Shown here piece by piece: positions 9,321 through 18,435 of a DNA stretch of 24,064 nt (position 1 is the first letter of the stretch; each line of letters opens with the position of its first letter). The stretch covers positions 1 to 24,064 of IMG/VR virus record IMGVR_UViG_3300031227_000424; one strand, 5' to 3'. Both the position numbers and the translations under genes were made by a program. The notes beneath the pieces were generated by a model. It saw only the letters and a list, made by a program, of their open reading frames with translations. It did not search any database and was not told where the DNA came from. The DNA is from a virus.

Positions 9321-9968
9321 CTATTCAATTATGTTTTGAGCGTAAATTTCTTTTGCACCATCAAAATTTGAAAGACTTGTCAGATATTTTGAAGCAGCAA
9401 TTCTTGTGATTTCAGTATGTGTTTTATCTCTTAAAGAAATAGGAACATTTGAAGATAAAGAAAAAACTGCCCAAACTTTTATGTAAGTCATTACAACTTC
9501 AGTATAACTAAGTTTTGGAAGAATTGTAATACCATCGTCACTTTCAACGTAAGCAAGTCTGCTAGACTTAAATTTAGGCTTTACGTGAGGGTTTCCTTGA
9601 TTAGCAAAAATCCAATCCCAATCTCTTGCTCTAGCGTAAATATGAGTGTTTTCTTTTATTTCCGTTTCAGTAGTGCTGCACCCAATACTGTTTGGAATCA
9701 CTTGATAACAATCAGTCGGGTAAACAGCTATACCTGTTGAAGATGTGTAAGACAAAATTTTTCCAGACTCAATAAGGTTTGATAAATCATCTCTTACTTT
9801 TTGGTTTATTTGAAAACCGCTAGAAGGATTCTTAGCATCATTTTTTAACCTTATTTTCACAAAAGCCTCAATACCTTGATTTATCCAAAAATCAGGGTCA
9901 GGCGCTCTTGCTGTAGTGTACTGGTCTATGAAGTTCTTAAATGCTGCTATTGTCTCCGCTGCCGTCAT
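9321..9968 (-). CDS. Head-tail connector protein, P22 gp4-like (tail tubular/ring), 215 aa
   Basis: A 215-aa protein with the layout of phage adaptor proteins: an N-terminal helical region (MTAAETIAAFKNFIDQYT and FWINQGIEAFVKIRLKN), a central beta-rich part with YPTDCYQV and YVESDDGITILP, and a C-terminal helix with basic residues (HTEITRIAASKYLTSLSN). The segment before the last helix, VVMTYIKVWAVFSLSS, resembles the strand that precedes the final helix in crAss-like tail-tubular proteins. The gene starts 32 bases inside the 3' end of the 461-aa gene, consistent with translational coupling. The probable role is to bind the underside of the portal ring and seal the head after packaging. This is the best candidate in the window for the conserved adaptor; certainty would need a structure comparison. 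Confidence 0.6.
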   Translation of the reverse strand: MTAAETIAAFKNFIDQYTTARAPDPDFWINQGIEAFVKIRLKNDAKNPSSGFQINQKVRDDLSNLIESGKILSYTSSTGIAVYPTDCYQVIPNSIGCSTTETEIKENTHIYARARDWDWIFANQGNPHVKPKFKSSRLAYVESDDGITILPKLSYTEVVMTYIKVWAVFSLSSNVPISLRDKTHTEITRIAASKYLTSLSNFDGAKEIYAQNIIE

Positions 9969-11322
9969 TGTTTAAATCGTTAGTTCTTAAATTAAGTATG
10001 AATTTAAAAGTGTCAGCTTTTGTTGCGTTTTTAACTGGCTTAATTTGCTCTGGTTTAAGATTTTCTTTAAGCCATTCTTTCAATTGTGGATGACTCCATT
10101 CACCAAAAGATTTGCCTTCAAAAATGCCTTTTTTCAAAGAGTCTAATTCTTCGTCAATAGCTTTATTAAGACCTTCAATTTGTTCTTTGTTTTCTTCTGA
10201 GAAAGGGTCTCCATCAGATTTCATAACATTGTCTAAGTCGTTTTGACGACTTGCGACTGCGTTAATCGATTCTTTTAACGGATTTACTGCATTAGCAATT
10301 TGTTGACCAACTACAGAACCAATTTGTTTAGTCATAGCTTCCATCATTGCTTTAACGTCAAAACCTTTTTCTGATAGACTTTCTGAAACGGCTGCTTTTT
10401 TATGCATGTCCGACATAGATTGGTCACCTAATTCTTCTGGAATTTTGGCAATCATTTCCATTTCTAAGCTTACATCTTTTACTTTAGCTAGACTTCTGTT
10501 TACTTCAATTTTTACTTTATTGTAAATTGAAGAAAAAAGAGTGCTACTATCTTTAAGAGACTTGATTACGTCCATCTCATTAAATCCAATAGGATTTCCT
10601 TCATAAACAAATCCAGCATCAGATTTAAACTCAATCAAATTGTAATCTTTTGCTTTTTTGTAAACCTCTTTGTAAGTACGATCTGACTGTTTCCATTCCT
10701 GGAGAATTTTATTCGGATTTACTTCCGCAAGCTCTTCTAACCTGTCTTTTATTACATCATCTTTTTCTAGTTCACTTACTATAACTAAAAGTCTAGCAAA
10801 ATCTCGTAAAGATTGACCTTCCATTTCTTCAATGATATTCATAGCACTTCTAACAAGTTTTCTTTTAGACCTGTTTTGAATAGCTGTATCATCAACATTC
10901 CTCATTTTTACAAAAGCTGGTTTTCGGTCTTTGTTACCTTCGATAAAAGGTTGCATAGACAAAATAAATGCTTCTGTTCTTTCTCTTTTTACAGTCAGAT
11001 CAAACGTCTTTTCACTATCGTAAACAAGATGCATGAAATTTTGGTTTCCTTCTTTATCTTTTGAAGGAAGTAGAACTTTAAAGTTGATACCACTATCAAC
11101 ACAAACAGCTTTGGCGTATCTTAAAGCATTAAGACGTGAAGGACTAAACGGTGTAAAGACAACTTTGCCACTATGCCATTTTTTATCCATCCATTGGATT
11201 GATTTTTCAAAATCAGCATATGGAATTCCATTTACAATTTTTACTGGAATTATTTTGTTTCCCAATAAAGGGCATTGGATCCTTGATTCTTTAATGTCTG
11301 TTAACTGGATAGCTGTGCTCAT
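9937..11322 (-). CDS. Structural-block protein with SAP-like C-terminus, 461 aa, function unknown
   Basis: I do not recognise a named family. The N-terminal 130 residues form a mixed alpha/beta region (IPVKIVNGIPYADFEKSIQW, then NALRYAKAVCVDSGINF). The middle is long and helical with many charged residues, including probable coiled coil between about 190 and 400. The last part, residues about 405-446 (EWSHPQLKEWLKENLK followed by ATKADTFKFIL), looks like a SAP/HeH-type helix-loop-helix, a fold often used for nucleic-acid contact. It follows the capsid gene after a terminator, with 26 bases between terminator and ATG, and its 3' end overlaps the connector gene. Position suggests a virion or assembly protein. 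A capsid-interior, DNA-contacting protein is possible but unproved. Confidence 0.5.
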   Translation of the reverse strand: MSTAIQLTDIKESRIQCPLLGNKIIPVKIVNGIPYADFEKSIQWMDKKWHSGKVVFTPFSPSRLNALRYAKAVCVDSGINFKVLLPSKDKEGNQNFMHLVYDSEKTFDLTVKRERTEAFILSMQPFIEGNKDRKPAFVKMRNVDDTAIQNRSKRKLVRSAMNIIEEMEGQSLRDFARLLVIVSELEKDDVIKDRLEELAEVNPNKILQEWKQSDRTYKEVYKKAKDYNLIEFKSDAGFVYEGNPIGFNEMDVIKSLKDSSTLFSSIYNKVKIEVNRSLAKVKDVSLEMEMIAKIPEELGDQSMSDMHKKAAVSESLSEKGFDVKAMMEAMTKQIGSVVGQQIANAVNPLKESINAVASRQNDLDNVMKSDGDPFSEENKEQIEGLNKAIDEELDSLKKGIFEGKSFGEWSHPQLKEWLKENLKPEQIKPVKNATKADTFKFILNLRTNDLNNDGSGDNSSI

Positions 11323-11348
11323 AATTGTTTCTTCTTTTTTGTAAAGCT

Positions 11349-11375
11349 AAAAAAAAAGCCCCAATTTCTTGAGGC
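11349..11375 (-). terminator. Intrinsic terminator after the major capsid gene
   Basis: On the minus strand GCCTCAA pairs with TTGGGGC (one G-U pair) around a GAAA tetraloop and is followed by nine T residues. It begins 34 bases after the capsid stop codon and ends 26 bases before the next ATG on the same strand. A terminator directly behind the capsid gene would let capsid mRNA exceed downstream mRNA, as in other phages. Confidence 0.9.
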
Positions 11376-11408
11376 TTCCTTTTAAACACAACTAACTAAA
11401 CCTGAACT

Positions 11409-12896
11409 TTAGGATTTACTTCGGTGAAGTATTCCACAACACTTAGTGTTGTAGATGAAAATACCATCTTCTTTCAAAGTGTGATATTCATCGGCATCTA
11501 TCGAACTAAGTGGCTTTTGGCCAAGTGATTTGTAGTAACCAGTCATACCGGCAATCGTTGCTGAAATGTGAGTACGGTTTACGCCGTAAGCACCTCTACC
11601 AAGGATTTCGATATTTTTCTGACCACTATTGTTTTTCTCGCCAAAGTTTAAGAAGATGTACGAACCAGACATAGTTCGAGTTCCATCAACTGCTTCTTCA
11701 GAAAAACGTTCTCTGTCAGTCATCATTGGATGCTCAACAAAAATCACTTGATTCCCATCAACATTCAATGTGTTGAAATTGTAACCTACAGCTACATCAG
11801 GACCACCAACCGCATTCGAAGAATTTTGGTTTACAGTCATGTTGTAAGAACCTCTTGACTTTTCTTCCAATACATCGTATGCGTTTGTCATACCAGACTT
11901 ACCAGTAATCGCATAGAACGTGTTTCCAGTCAATCCATCACAATGGTCACGCAAATGATTCATGTGTTCTCTGAAGTCCTCATGAGTTGCAAGACCGTTG
12001 ATACCAGAAGTCCAAGAATCATTGATTCCTTCAATCTGTTCCCAGACTCCAGAACCACGTGTAATTGGGTAACCTGATTCAGAGTCAATTTCTGTAGAAA
12101 CTTCTTTTACAGTTCCGTCAGTATTGACCATGTTGGAGCGTCCAAACATTTTACTGAATTCATCTTCCAAAGACATTTGCTTGTTCATTTGAGCAATTTG
12201 CTCATAGTACCAACCTGAATTTTTAGCGCCATGCGGCTTAACCCACAATACTGTTGGAGTAACACCACCTGATTGTCCACAAGACTTTCTTTGGATACCA
12301 GTGTGATTGATAAACGTGTCTGGGTAGTATGCTCTGCTGTAACCACGAACAGATTTTTCACCGTAAGATGAGTAACCAGCAAATAGCTTTTTGTCAGTCA
12401 TAGGAGCTACCCAAGTAGCGTAATCAAACTTAGTACCGTCAGTCGTCTTAAAAGTGTAAACTTTGTTTCCTTCTGCACCAGTTCCAGCAGAATCTACTCT
12501 TGCTTGAAGGTTTACAGTTGCAAAGTTTACAACAAGACCAGGGTAAAGCATTGAATCTTCCATTGCCAATTGGAAATAACCACCTTCGGTAGCTGCTCCA
12601 ACTTCTGCGACAATTTTTGAAGGCTTTTGAATACGCCCCATAATACGGTAGCGATATCCACTTGAACCAATTAGCTTACCTTCTGGAATAGCGCCAATTT
12701 TTGTTTTAAGAGTGTTATCTCTTGGTGCAGTATCTGGACCATACTTTGCGCCTGACACAATGTAGGTAATAAGGTTTCTTTGCTCGACATACTGCATGAT
12801 GTCGGATATTTCAGGAAAAGCGAGATTATTGTTTAACAGATCACTTTCTGTCGTACAAGTTTTGCTCCACTTTCCTTCTGTAACTTGAATTTTCAT
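11409..12896 (-). CDS. Major capsid protein (HK97-fold, crAss-like)
   Basis: A 495-aa protein in the position of the major capsid gene: after terminase, portal and a scaffold-like gene, and followed by a strong terminator. Length agrees with crAss-like capsid proteins, which are about 490-500 aa and assemble the icosahedral shell. The sequence is Gly-, Ser- and Thr-rich with an N-terminal arm (residues 1-40), a segment like an extended loop around residues 70-110 (GYRYRIMGRIQKP), a middle part rich in Trp and Asp, and a C-terminal region with GRGAYGVNRTHISATIAGMTG followed by KEDGIFIYNTKCCGILHRSK. That C-terminal layout, a Gly/Asn-rich turn and a final Cys-Gly-Ile strand, is what I recall of the crAss-like family. 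No pro-domain is seen. The assignment rests mainly on order, length and this resemblance. Confidence 0.8.
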   Translation of the reverse strand: MKIQVTEGKWSKTCTTESDLLNNNLAFPEISDIMQYVEQRNLITYIVSGAKYGPDTAPRDNTLKTKIGAIPEGKLIGSSGYRYRIMGRIQKPSKIVAEVGAATEGGYFQLAMEDSMLYPGLVVNFATVNLQARVDSAGTGAEGNKVYTFKTTDGTKFDYATWVAPMTDKKLFAGYSSYGEKSVRGYSRAYYPDTFINHTGIQRKSCGQSGGVTPTVLWVKPHGAKNSGWYYEQIAQMNKQMSLEDEFSKMFGRSNMVNTDGTVKEVSTEIDSESGYPITRGSGVWEQIEGINDSWTSGINGLATHEDFREHMNHLRDHCDGLTGNTFYAITGKSGMTNAYDVLEEKSRGSYNMTVNQNSSNAVGGPDVAVGYNFNTLNVDGNQVIFVEHPMMTDRERFSEEAVDGTRTMSGSYIFLNFGEKNNSGQKNIEILGRGAYGVNRTHISATIAGMTGYYKSLGQKPLSSIDADEYHTLKEDGIFIYNTKCCGILHRSKS

Positions 12897-12924
12897 TTTG
12901 AGTTAAGTTAAAAAGTTTAATGAC

Positions 12925-14151
12925 CTAACCTTGTGACTTTCCCCAATCTTTAAAATACCCTGAACCATTAGCTGCATTTGTGCCACTATTTCCAGATCCT
13001 GAAGCTTGATTTGGTAAGTCTTTAACGTTATGATCACTTTGATTTTGTTTACTTCGAGCTTTCTCGTACTGCATTTTGCCGTGACGCTTGATCGCCTTAT
13101 CTCCAAGTTTATCAAATAAAATTGCATTCTTGATAAAGTTTGGGTCTTTAAACAAATGGTCAAAGTCACCATTGACATAATTTTGCTCTAAAGCAACTGC
13201 TGTTGCAGGGTCTAATTTAATACCGTGAAAATTATCACTTTTTAAAGTTGCTAAACGAATTTGCTCTCCCATTTTCGTTTTTTCAGCAAAACTTTCTTGA
13301 CCTCTTAAAGCCGCGTCTTCATTAACTAATTTAGCTGTATTTGATCTATTTTCGCCATCAATTTTAGTTAGTTCTGCACGTAGTCCTTTTGCCTCTAATG
13401 CAAGAGAACCTTCATCAAAATTGGCTATCTTTTGACTGATTTCAAGAGCAGTGTAAATAGACTTTCCAGAAGCATCTTTTTTACCTCGATAACCTTCAAT
13501 TACTAAGGCTTCATCAGTCATTTTTAAATAACTAGATATTCTTTGGTCGCCTTCTAAAAATTCTTTTACACCAGCTAAACCTTTCTGTTTCATGATGTTA
13601 AAAACCGCTTTGTCAGTTTCATTCATCTTATCTACAAAGTCATTAGAGGTGGATTGTTCTTCAAGACCTTTATTAACACGTTTATCAACAATTCCTTTTA
13701 AGGCTTCTTGAAATTCTTCTCTGCTATTTACAGAAGAGTGAGCAATCTCGTCAAAGTCCTCACCAGCAACACTTTTAAAAGATTCAAAAATGTCATTTTT
13801 AGGTGCTGCAGCTTCTTCTTTTTTACTTTTAAAAAGATCAGGACCAGCAGTGTAAAAATCGTCTTCACCTTTATTAGCAGCTTCTTCAATTTGTTCTTGA
13901 GTCGCTTCTGGGTTTTTTTCTTTAAAATCAGAAAGAAATTTTTCTTGATTAAAAACTGAATTATCATTCTCTTCATTACTAGAAGCAGCAGCAGCAGCTT
14001 CAGCGGCAGCAGCAGCAGTGGCGGCAATTTGTTCTTCAGAACCTTCCTTATGTTGAGTTTCTGTAGGTTTTGCTAGTTGTTCACTCCATCCAGCAAAATG
14101 ACCGCCTTCTGAGTTACTAGGTTGATTTTCGTTATTTTCATTTACTTCCAT
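12925..14151 (-). CDS. Probable scaffolding protein, 408 aa
   Basis: A 408-aa, acidic, polar and mostly helical protein lying between portal and capsid genes, where scaffolds are encoded in many phages. The N-terminus is unstructured (Asn/Glu/Ser-rich), residues 43-57 are almost pure Ala, then come Glu/Lys-rich helices with probable coiled coil (KFLSDFKEKNPEATQEQIEE). The middle region around residues 135-260 is amphipathic helical, and the C-terminus is basic followed by a Gly/Ser/Asn tail. Scaffolds in many phages share the acidic helical body and basic capsid-binding end, so the role fits, but the sequence class is not diagnostic. No protease motif is visible. It sits 28 bases from both the portal and the capsid gene. 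Confidence 0.65.
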   Translation of the reverse strand: MEVNENNENQPSNSEGGHFAGWSEQLAKPTETQHKEGSEEQIAATAAAAAEAAAAASSNEENDNSVFNQEKFLSDFKEKNPEATQEQIEEAANKGEDDFYTAGPDLFKSKKEEAAAPKNDIFESFKSVAGEDFDEIAHSSVNSREEFQEALKGIVDKRVNKGLEEQSTSNDFVDKMNETDKAVFNIMKQKGLAGVKEFLEGDQRISSYLKMTDEALVIEGYRGKKDASGKSIYTALEISQKIANFDEGSLALEAKGLRAELTKIDGENRSNTAKLVNEDAALRGQESFAEKTKMGEQIRLATLKSDNFHGIKLDPATAVALEQNYVNGDFDHLFKDPNFIKNAILFDKLGDKAIKRHGKMQYEKARSKQNQSDHNVKDLPNQASGSGNSGTNAANGSGYFKDWGKSQG

Positions 14152-14179
14152 ACAGCAGTTTTTTTTGCTAATTTATGAT

Positions 14180-16381
14180 TTATCCGGGTTGTTTAGCTTG
14201 TTGTGCTTGTTGTTTTTTCTTTTCATCAAAATTTGCGTTTTCAGAAATAAGTTGTTTTGCTCTTTCTGAAACAACTGCATCTTTAGCTTCTAAAGATGCT
14301 TTTGCTCCGTCAATATGACCTTGTAAAATTAACTTGTCAATTTCATCTTGATGTATTTGTTCTTGTTGAGCTTTAATCTGAGCACCTTGGGCTGCAATCT
14401 GTTCTTGTTGTTGTTTCCCTTCATTTTCAGCAATTGAACTTTTTACTTTGTTGTATCGTTCCATTGATTGATTAAGCTTGTCTACTTTTTCATTAATCGT
14501 TTCGCTTAATGCTACATTCAAGACATCTACTACTTCTACTTTTTCACGCTGAATAGCTAAAGGCATAATTACTTGTTCCAAAGTTTCTGCTATTTGCATT
14601 TCTCTTTCGATGTCAGCTAATCTTAGACCAAACCGGTCGAATGAAGCTGTATCATCAATCTTAATCATACTTAAATCCAATTCATTCAGCATTCCACTTT
14701 TTTCTAATGGCTGAATAAAAGCATGACTGATCCTTACTGATTCAGTCCATTTTGTAAGAACTTCTCGAATGTGCAAGTCAGTAGCCATGTTTAAGTGATA
14801 AGTCATAACCCTTGACTGGCTCATATTTTGCCGTACTGCAGTTGCTGTTTGACTAGCAAGCGAATCACCTTGGCGTTCTTTATTAATCGCTGTAATCTCT
14901 TCTAAATCGTTTTTTAAATCGTTCTTTAGAATAATTAGTTGTTGTATGTCTGCCAGTTGAGGTGAAGTAATAAAACTTACACCATGGTCATTATCAAAGT
15001 TTGTTTGAGAAGCGTTACCAGTTGCTCGAGAGTTTATTTGTACAATACCATCTTCTACAATATCATAAACAACATCAGCTACATCTTTTCCTTTTGGAAG
15101 TTTAGCAGTATCGTAAACAAAAGCTGAACCAACATACTTACGTATAGTTTCTCGAATTTGACTCATTACTACATTAATGAAAAAACTAAGCTCTTCTGCT
15201 AAGTCTATTAAACTAACTGAATTTCCATCATATTCATTTACTCCTATTGAAGAATAACTGAAATCTTTGTTAGGTAAACAATACTTTTTATAGCCACCCA
15301 TGATGAATATATCTTCACCAATTCTGACCTGCTCCATTATATTGTCTTTTTGATTTTTCTGGATTTTATATCTTCCTCTTCGTTCTTCTCCTTTGTATTT
15401 TCTTTTGTTCTTAATCCAGTCATCAGAATCTATTTCTCTACGATATGGATTCTGAGAATCTTCTTTATCTTCAGAAACTTTCCAATGCGTTTCCTGTTTT
15501 GTTTTCCATTCAAGATGTGTTACCGCATGGCGATATTCATTACTTAAACTGTCTCTTTTGTAGTATTTATTATTTAAATCAGTCTGTGTAACGCTTTTGT
15601 CGTAAATAGTCTGAATTTGATCTTTGTCAAGGAAATTACCATATCTAGCAACAATTTCACTTGGAGTCATAAATGTCTTTGACCCGTGAATTTGTGTTCT
15701 TTCACGCATCGGATCATTTTCATAAAACTCACAAATTTCATCTCTTGGATCAAGCACTGTTAAAACGACTTTTCCATCAGCTAAAATTTCTATTCTTGAA
15801 AAAGCTCTCATCCCAACAATGATGTGCATATTAGTTCGGCCAAATGAAAGTCTCATGTTGTACTTTTCTATTCCAGCCTTTACTATTTTTGAAAATGCTC
15901 TTTCATTGTTTGTCTTTAAGTCCATTGCTGCCTTTAACTCATCAGGAGTATCAGGAACTTTCATGTCGCCCATTACTGGAACACCCATATCACGCATGAA
16001 ACCAACTTCTTTTTTCATTATATGCGCTCCTAACAATTGAGCACGTTGCTTGTCTCTTTTTTCTATAATGTGTTTGTCCATTGAATAAACATAAGTTGGC
16101 AATGGCCTTTTCATGTATTCGTTGTTTACTATTTGGATTTTAGGGAAATGCCAACGGTAATCAACATACTGTTTACTGGTAGGCTGACCTTTCAGTTTGA
16201 TAATGTTGTTGTATCTCGCAGGATCTGTTTCTCCGTTAAGTTTTTGCATTTGGGCTGAAAATTTTTCGATTCTTTCAGCTTGACCTAACAAAAGTTTGTC
16301 AGCGTAATCAAAATGGTCTTTCAACCATTCTTCATCTCTTTTTTTTTCTTCAGAAACTGTTTGATTTGGTAGTGAGTTCAT
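14180..16381 (-). CDS. Portal protein (crAss-like), 733 aa
   Basis: A 733-aa protein starting with ATG at 16381, sharing a base with the terminase stop codon, so directly coupled to it. Order terminase-portal-scaffold-capsid is the classical one. The N-terminal region (residues 10-130) is helical and has the DYADKLLLGQ and TDPARYNNIIKLKGQP segments that I associate with large crAss-like portals. The body alternates helices and strands (VLTVLDPRDEICEFYENDP), and a helix near residues 400-425 is followed by RETIRKYVGSAFVYD. The tail from about residue 635 to the end is Gln/Lys/Ala-rich coiled coil (for example EQIAAQGAQIKAQQEQI), which would form a barrel or a disordered internal extension. The portal forms the dodecameric ring at one vertex through which the terminase packages DNA. 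Confidence 0.85.
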   Translation of the reverse strand: MNSLPNQTVSEEKKRDEEWLKDHFDYADKLLLGQAERIEKFSAQMQKLNGETDPARYNNIIKLKGQPTSKQYVDYRWHFPKIQIVNNEYMKRPLPTYVYSMDKHIIEKRDKQRAQLLGAHIMKKEVGFMRDMGVPVMGDMKVPDTPDELKAAMDLKTNNERAFSKIVKAGIEKYNMRLSFGRTNMHIIVGMRAFSRIEILADGKVVLTVLDPRDEICEFYENDPMRERTQIHGSKTFMTPSEIVARYGNFLDKDQIQTIYDKSVTQTDLNNKYYKRDSLSNEYRHAVTHLEWKTKQETHWKVSEDKEDSQNPYRREIDSDDWIKNKRKYKGEERRGRYKIQKNQKDNIMEQVRIGEDIFIMGGYKKYCLPNKDFSYSSIGVNEYDGNSVSLIDLAEELSFFINVVMSQIRETIRKYVGSAFVYDTAKLPKGKDVADVVYDIVEDGIVQINSRATGNASQTNFDNDHGVSFITSPQLADIQQLIILKNDLKNDLEEITAINKERQGDSLASQTATAVRQNMSQSRVMTYHLNMATDLHIREVLTKWTESVRISHAFIQPLEKSGMLNELDLSMIKIDDTASFDRFGLRLADIEREMQIAETLEQVIMPLAIQREKVEVVDVLNVALSETINEKVDKLNQSMERYNKVKSSIAENEGKQQQEQIAAQGAQIKAQQEQIHQDEIDKLILQGHIDGAKASLEAKDAVVSERAKQLISENANFDEKKKQQAQQAKQPG

Positions 16382-18435
16382 TAGTAGGTTCCTTTATTAA
16401 TCAAATTCATGAAAATGTCTCCTGAGTAATTACGAGTACTATGTTCATTTTTGTTATCGTAATATACATTGCCATTACCATCAATTTTAGGCCTTACCCT
16501 GTCTTTTTTATCAACAGGCACATCAGACTGTGGCATAAATCCAGAATCCTTGTGATAAGCTTTTGCTAAAAGCAATGCATCATGTAAATCTGAATCATTT
16601 TCATTATCACCAGTATTGTAACTTGAACAATCTGATAATAATTCAGGATCAAACCAATTATGTCCATTATCCAAAATCTCACTCTGAACGTCAGCCTCTA
16701 GTATAGGCCTATTCATTACAGTAAATTTCAGACCGTATTGGTGTTGTTGAGTTGAGTTTGGGGCTTCTAATGATCTTGGTCGATAAGCTAAAATATACTC
16801 ACACATGTTTGAAATAATCCAATCAATAATCGTTGGTGAACCTGCATCAACAAGTAGAGAGTTTGGGCCCCCATAAGCTATAGCTGTAAGCATAGCTATC
16901 ATAAAAAATTGCTCTTTTCTTGGTGGTCTTTTGTAATAAGTAAACACTGGCCCGTACATTTGGTCTGACAGAATAATGTTTTTTTGTCTGTATACTAATA
17001 TTCCACCAAGTGAAGAAGATGTCTTTGATTGATCTTGGTCGTAACTATCAGCTCCAGTTCCATCTAAAAAGTTTACTCCTTTTTCTGGCCATCGGAAAAG
17101 TTTGCATATTTTCCATTCAGGATCTCTATTTGGCGCTTCAATATTTGTTATAGCCAAACGAATTACAGGCTTGATAGGAGAGACTAACTTACCGTCTTTT
17201 ATCTCTGGCTCAACTACTACATCTAAGTGCAACTGATCCATTCCCATAAGCTCCATTATCCGAGTCTGCAGAATGGCTGAATCATAATTGTTATCTGCAC
17301 TACTAATAAAAGCTTCTTTTACATTTAGTGGATTATTTTGCAAGTGTAAAGTAAGCTGCTTTTTGTTTCCTGATTTTGCTAACTGCTGTCGTTTTAATAA
17401 AATTTGACGTGTAGATTCCTCTACATCTTCCATTCCTAAATATTGTTCTTTTTCTAAATGGCCGTACTTTTCAATGATGTTTGGGATTTGTTCTTCTACA
17501 TCTCCTTGAGTATTTGTTCCACCTGCAAAACAAGGTTTGTGAATTTTACTACCTGGCACCCAAAAACGTTCTAAGTCATAAGCGTCTGCATTAGTCCACA
17601 TTTCTGCAAAATCTTTTGAACTTGTGTTCATGTTACCACCAGTACCGTAAACATATGGTGTGCCAATCATTTTGTCACCGTCCATAAAGCACCATTTTGT
17701 TGCTTCATAAGTGTCAAGCAAGTTTTTAAATTCACCTGACTCTTCAAATATGCAATCGTCAAGCTGAGTACCTTTAAAGACGTTACCGCTTTGAAAAGCA
17801 GTCCTTACTAAAATTTGGTTCAAAGAACCAGAATCCATTGTAACATTTTGGTTGTTCTTCATGGGATATCCATAAGTCCTTTCCATTGTGTTATTTATCA
17901 AAACATTCAATTGCAGTTCTGGGGCTGTTACTGCTTCTGTATCGGTTAACTTATCAAAAAAATCGTCTGCGTAAGATTTAAGTCCTGCACAAATACCTCC
18001 CATATATTTTTCGCCTAAAAATTTTGATCCGTATTCTATAATCCCTTTGTTTGCTTTAAACGACAAACCTCTACGGCGAGCTTTAATTGAAATAAGTCCT
18101 TTGTTGTTCTTTTTGCAATACTCTGTAAGTAAAAAAAAATCCATATCAGTATCAACAAAATCAGGATGGTGAAAACCACGTCCAACAGTGTTCATGTAAG
18201 CAAAATTCAAATAGTAATAGTATCGGCCACTGATCCATGTACCCCCAGTCTGATAACCTCCAATACAATACTGAATTTGTTCTTCCCACCAGTCACGCCA
18301 ATCGTTTGTTCCTTTTACGTCTGGAAACGAATCGCTATCAGCATACTCTGGTATACCATATTGTGCAACTGGGTTTGGGCAAAAGCCTTTTTTCTTTACC
18401 TGGTTTTTTCCCTCTATTTGAATAATTAGACTCAT
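16381..18435 (-). CDS. terL: Large terminase subunit (ATPase and nuclease)
   Basis: A 684-aa packaging motor. ATPase part: a Walker-A-like segment at residues 118-125 (KARRRGLS), Walker B with catalytic acid at 226-232 (DDCIFEE), and a coupling segment GTGG near 264-267. Nuclease part of RNase H fold: acidic motif at 458-468 (DGTGADSYDQD), a second with Asp at 530 (LLVDAG), and a third at 616-620 (DLHDA). The N-terminal ISGRYYYYLNFAYMN segment (68-82) is typical of crAss-like terminases. The Walker A lacks the usual G-x-x-G-x-G-K-S/T form: its two-residue ending is L-S, with arginines in place of the lysine. The ATG at 18435 overlaps the upstream stop (ATGA). Partner portal follows immediately. 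Confidence 0.93.
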   Translation of the reverse strand: MSLIIQIEGKNQVKKKGFCPNPVAQYGIPEYADSDSFPDVKGTNDWRDWWEEQIQYCIGGYQTGGTWISGRYYYYLNFAYMNTVGRGFHHPDFVDTDMDFFLLTEYCKKNNKGLISIKARRRGLSFKANKGIIEYGSKFLGEKYMGGICAGLKSYADDFFDKLTDTEAVTAPELQLNVLINNTMERTYGYPMKNNQNVTMDSGSLNQILVRTAFQSGNVFKGTQLDDCIFEESGEFKNLLDTYEATKWCFMDGDKMIGTPYVYGTGGNMNTSSKDFAEMWTNADAYDLERFWVPGSKIHKPCFAGGTNTQGDVEEQIPNIIEKYGHLEKEQYLGMEDVEESTRQILLKRQQLAKSGNKKQLTLHLQNNPLNVKEAFISSADNNYDSAILQTRIMELMGMDQLHLDVVVEPEIKDGKLVSPIKPVIRLAITNIEAPNRDPEWKICKLFRWPEKGVNFLDGTGADSYDQDQSKTSSSLGGILVYRQKNIILSDQMYGPVFTYYKRPPRKEQFFMIAMLTAIAYGGPNSLLVDAGSPTIIDWIISNMCEYILAYRPRSLEAPNSTQQHQYGLKFTVMNRPILEADVQSEILDNGHNWFDPELLSDCSSYNTGDNENDSDLHDALLLAKAYHKDSGFMPQSDVPVDKKDRVRPKIDGNGNVYYDNKNEHSTRNYSGDIFMNLINKGTY

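Noticed and set aside
13728-14027. Minus-strand frame giving a Leu/Lys-rich 99-residue protein
   Set aside because: It is the scaffold gene read in another frame; the Leu run comes from the Ala triplet repeat.
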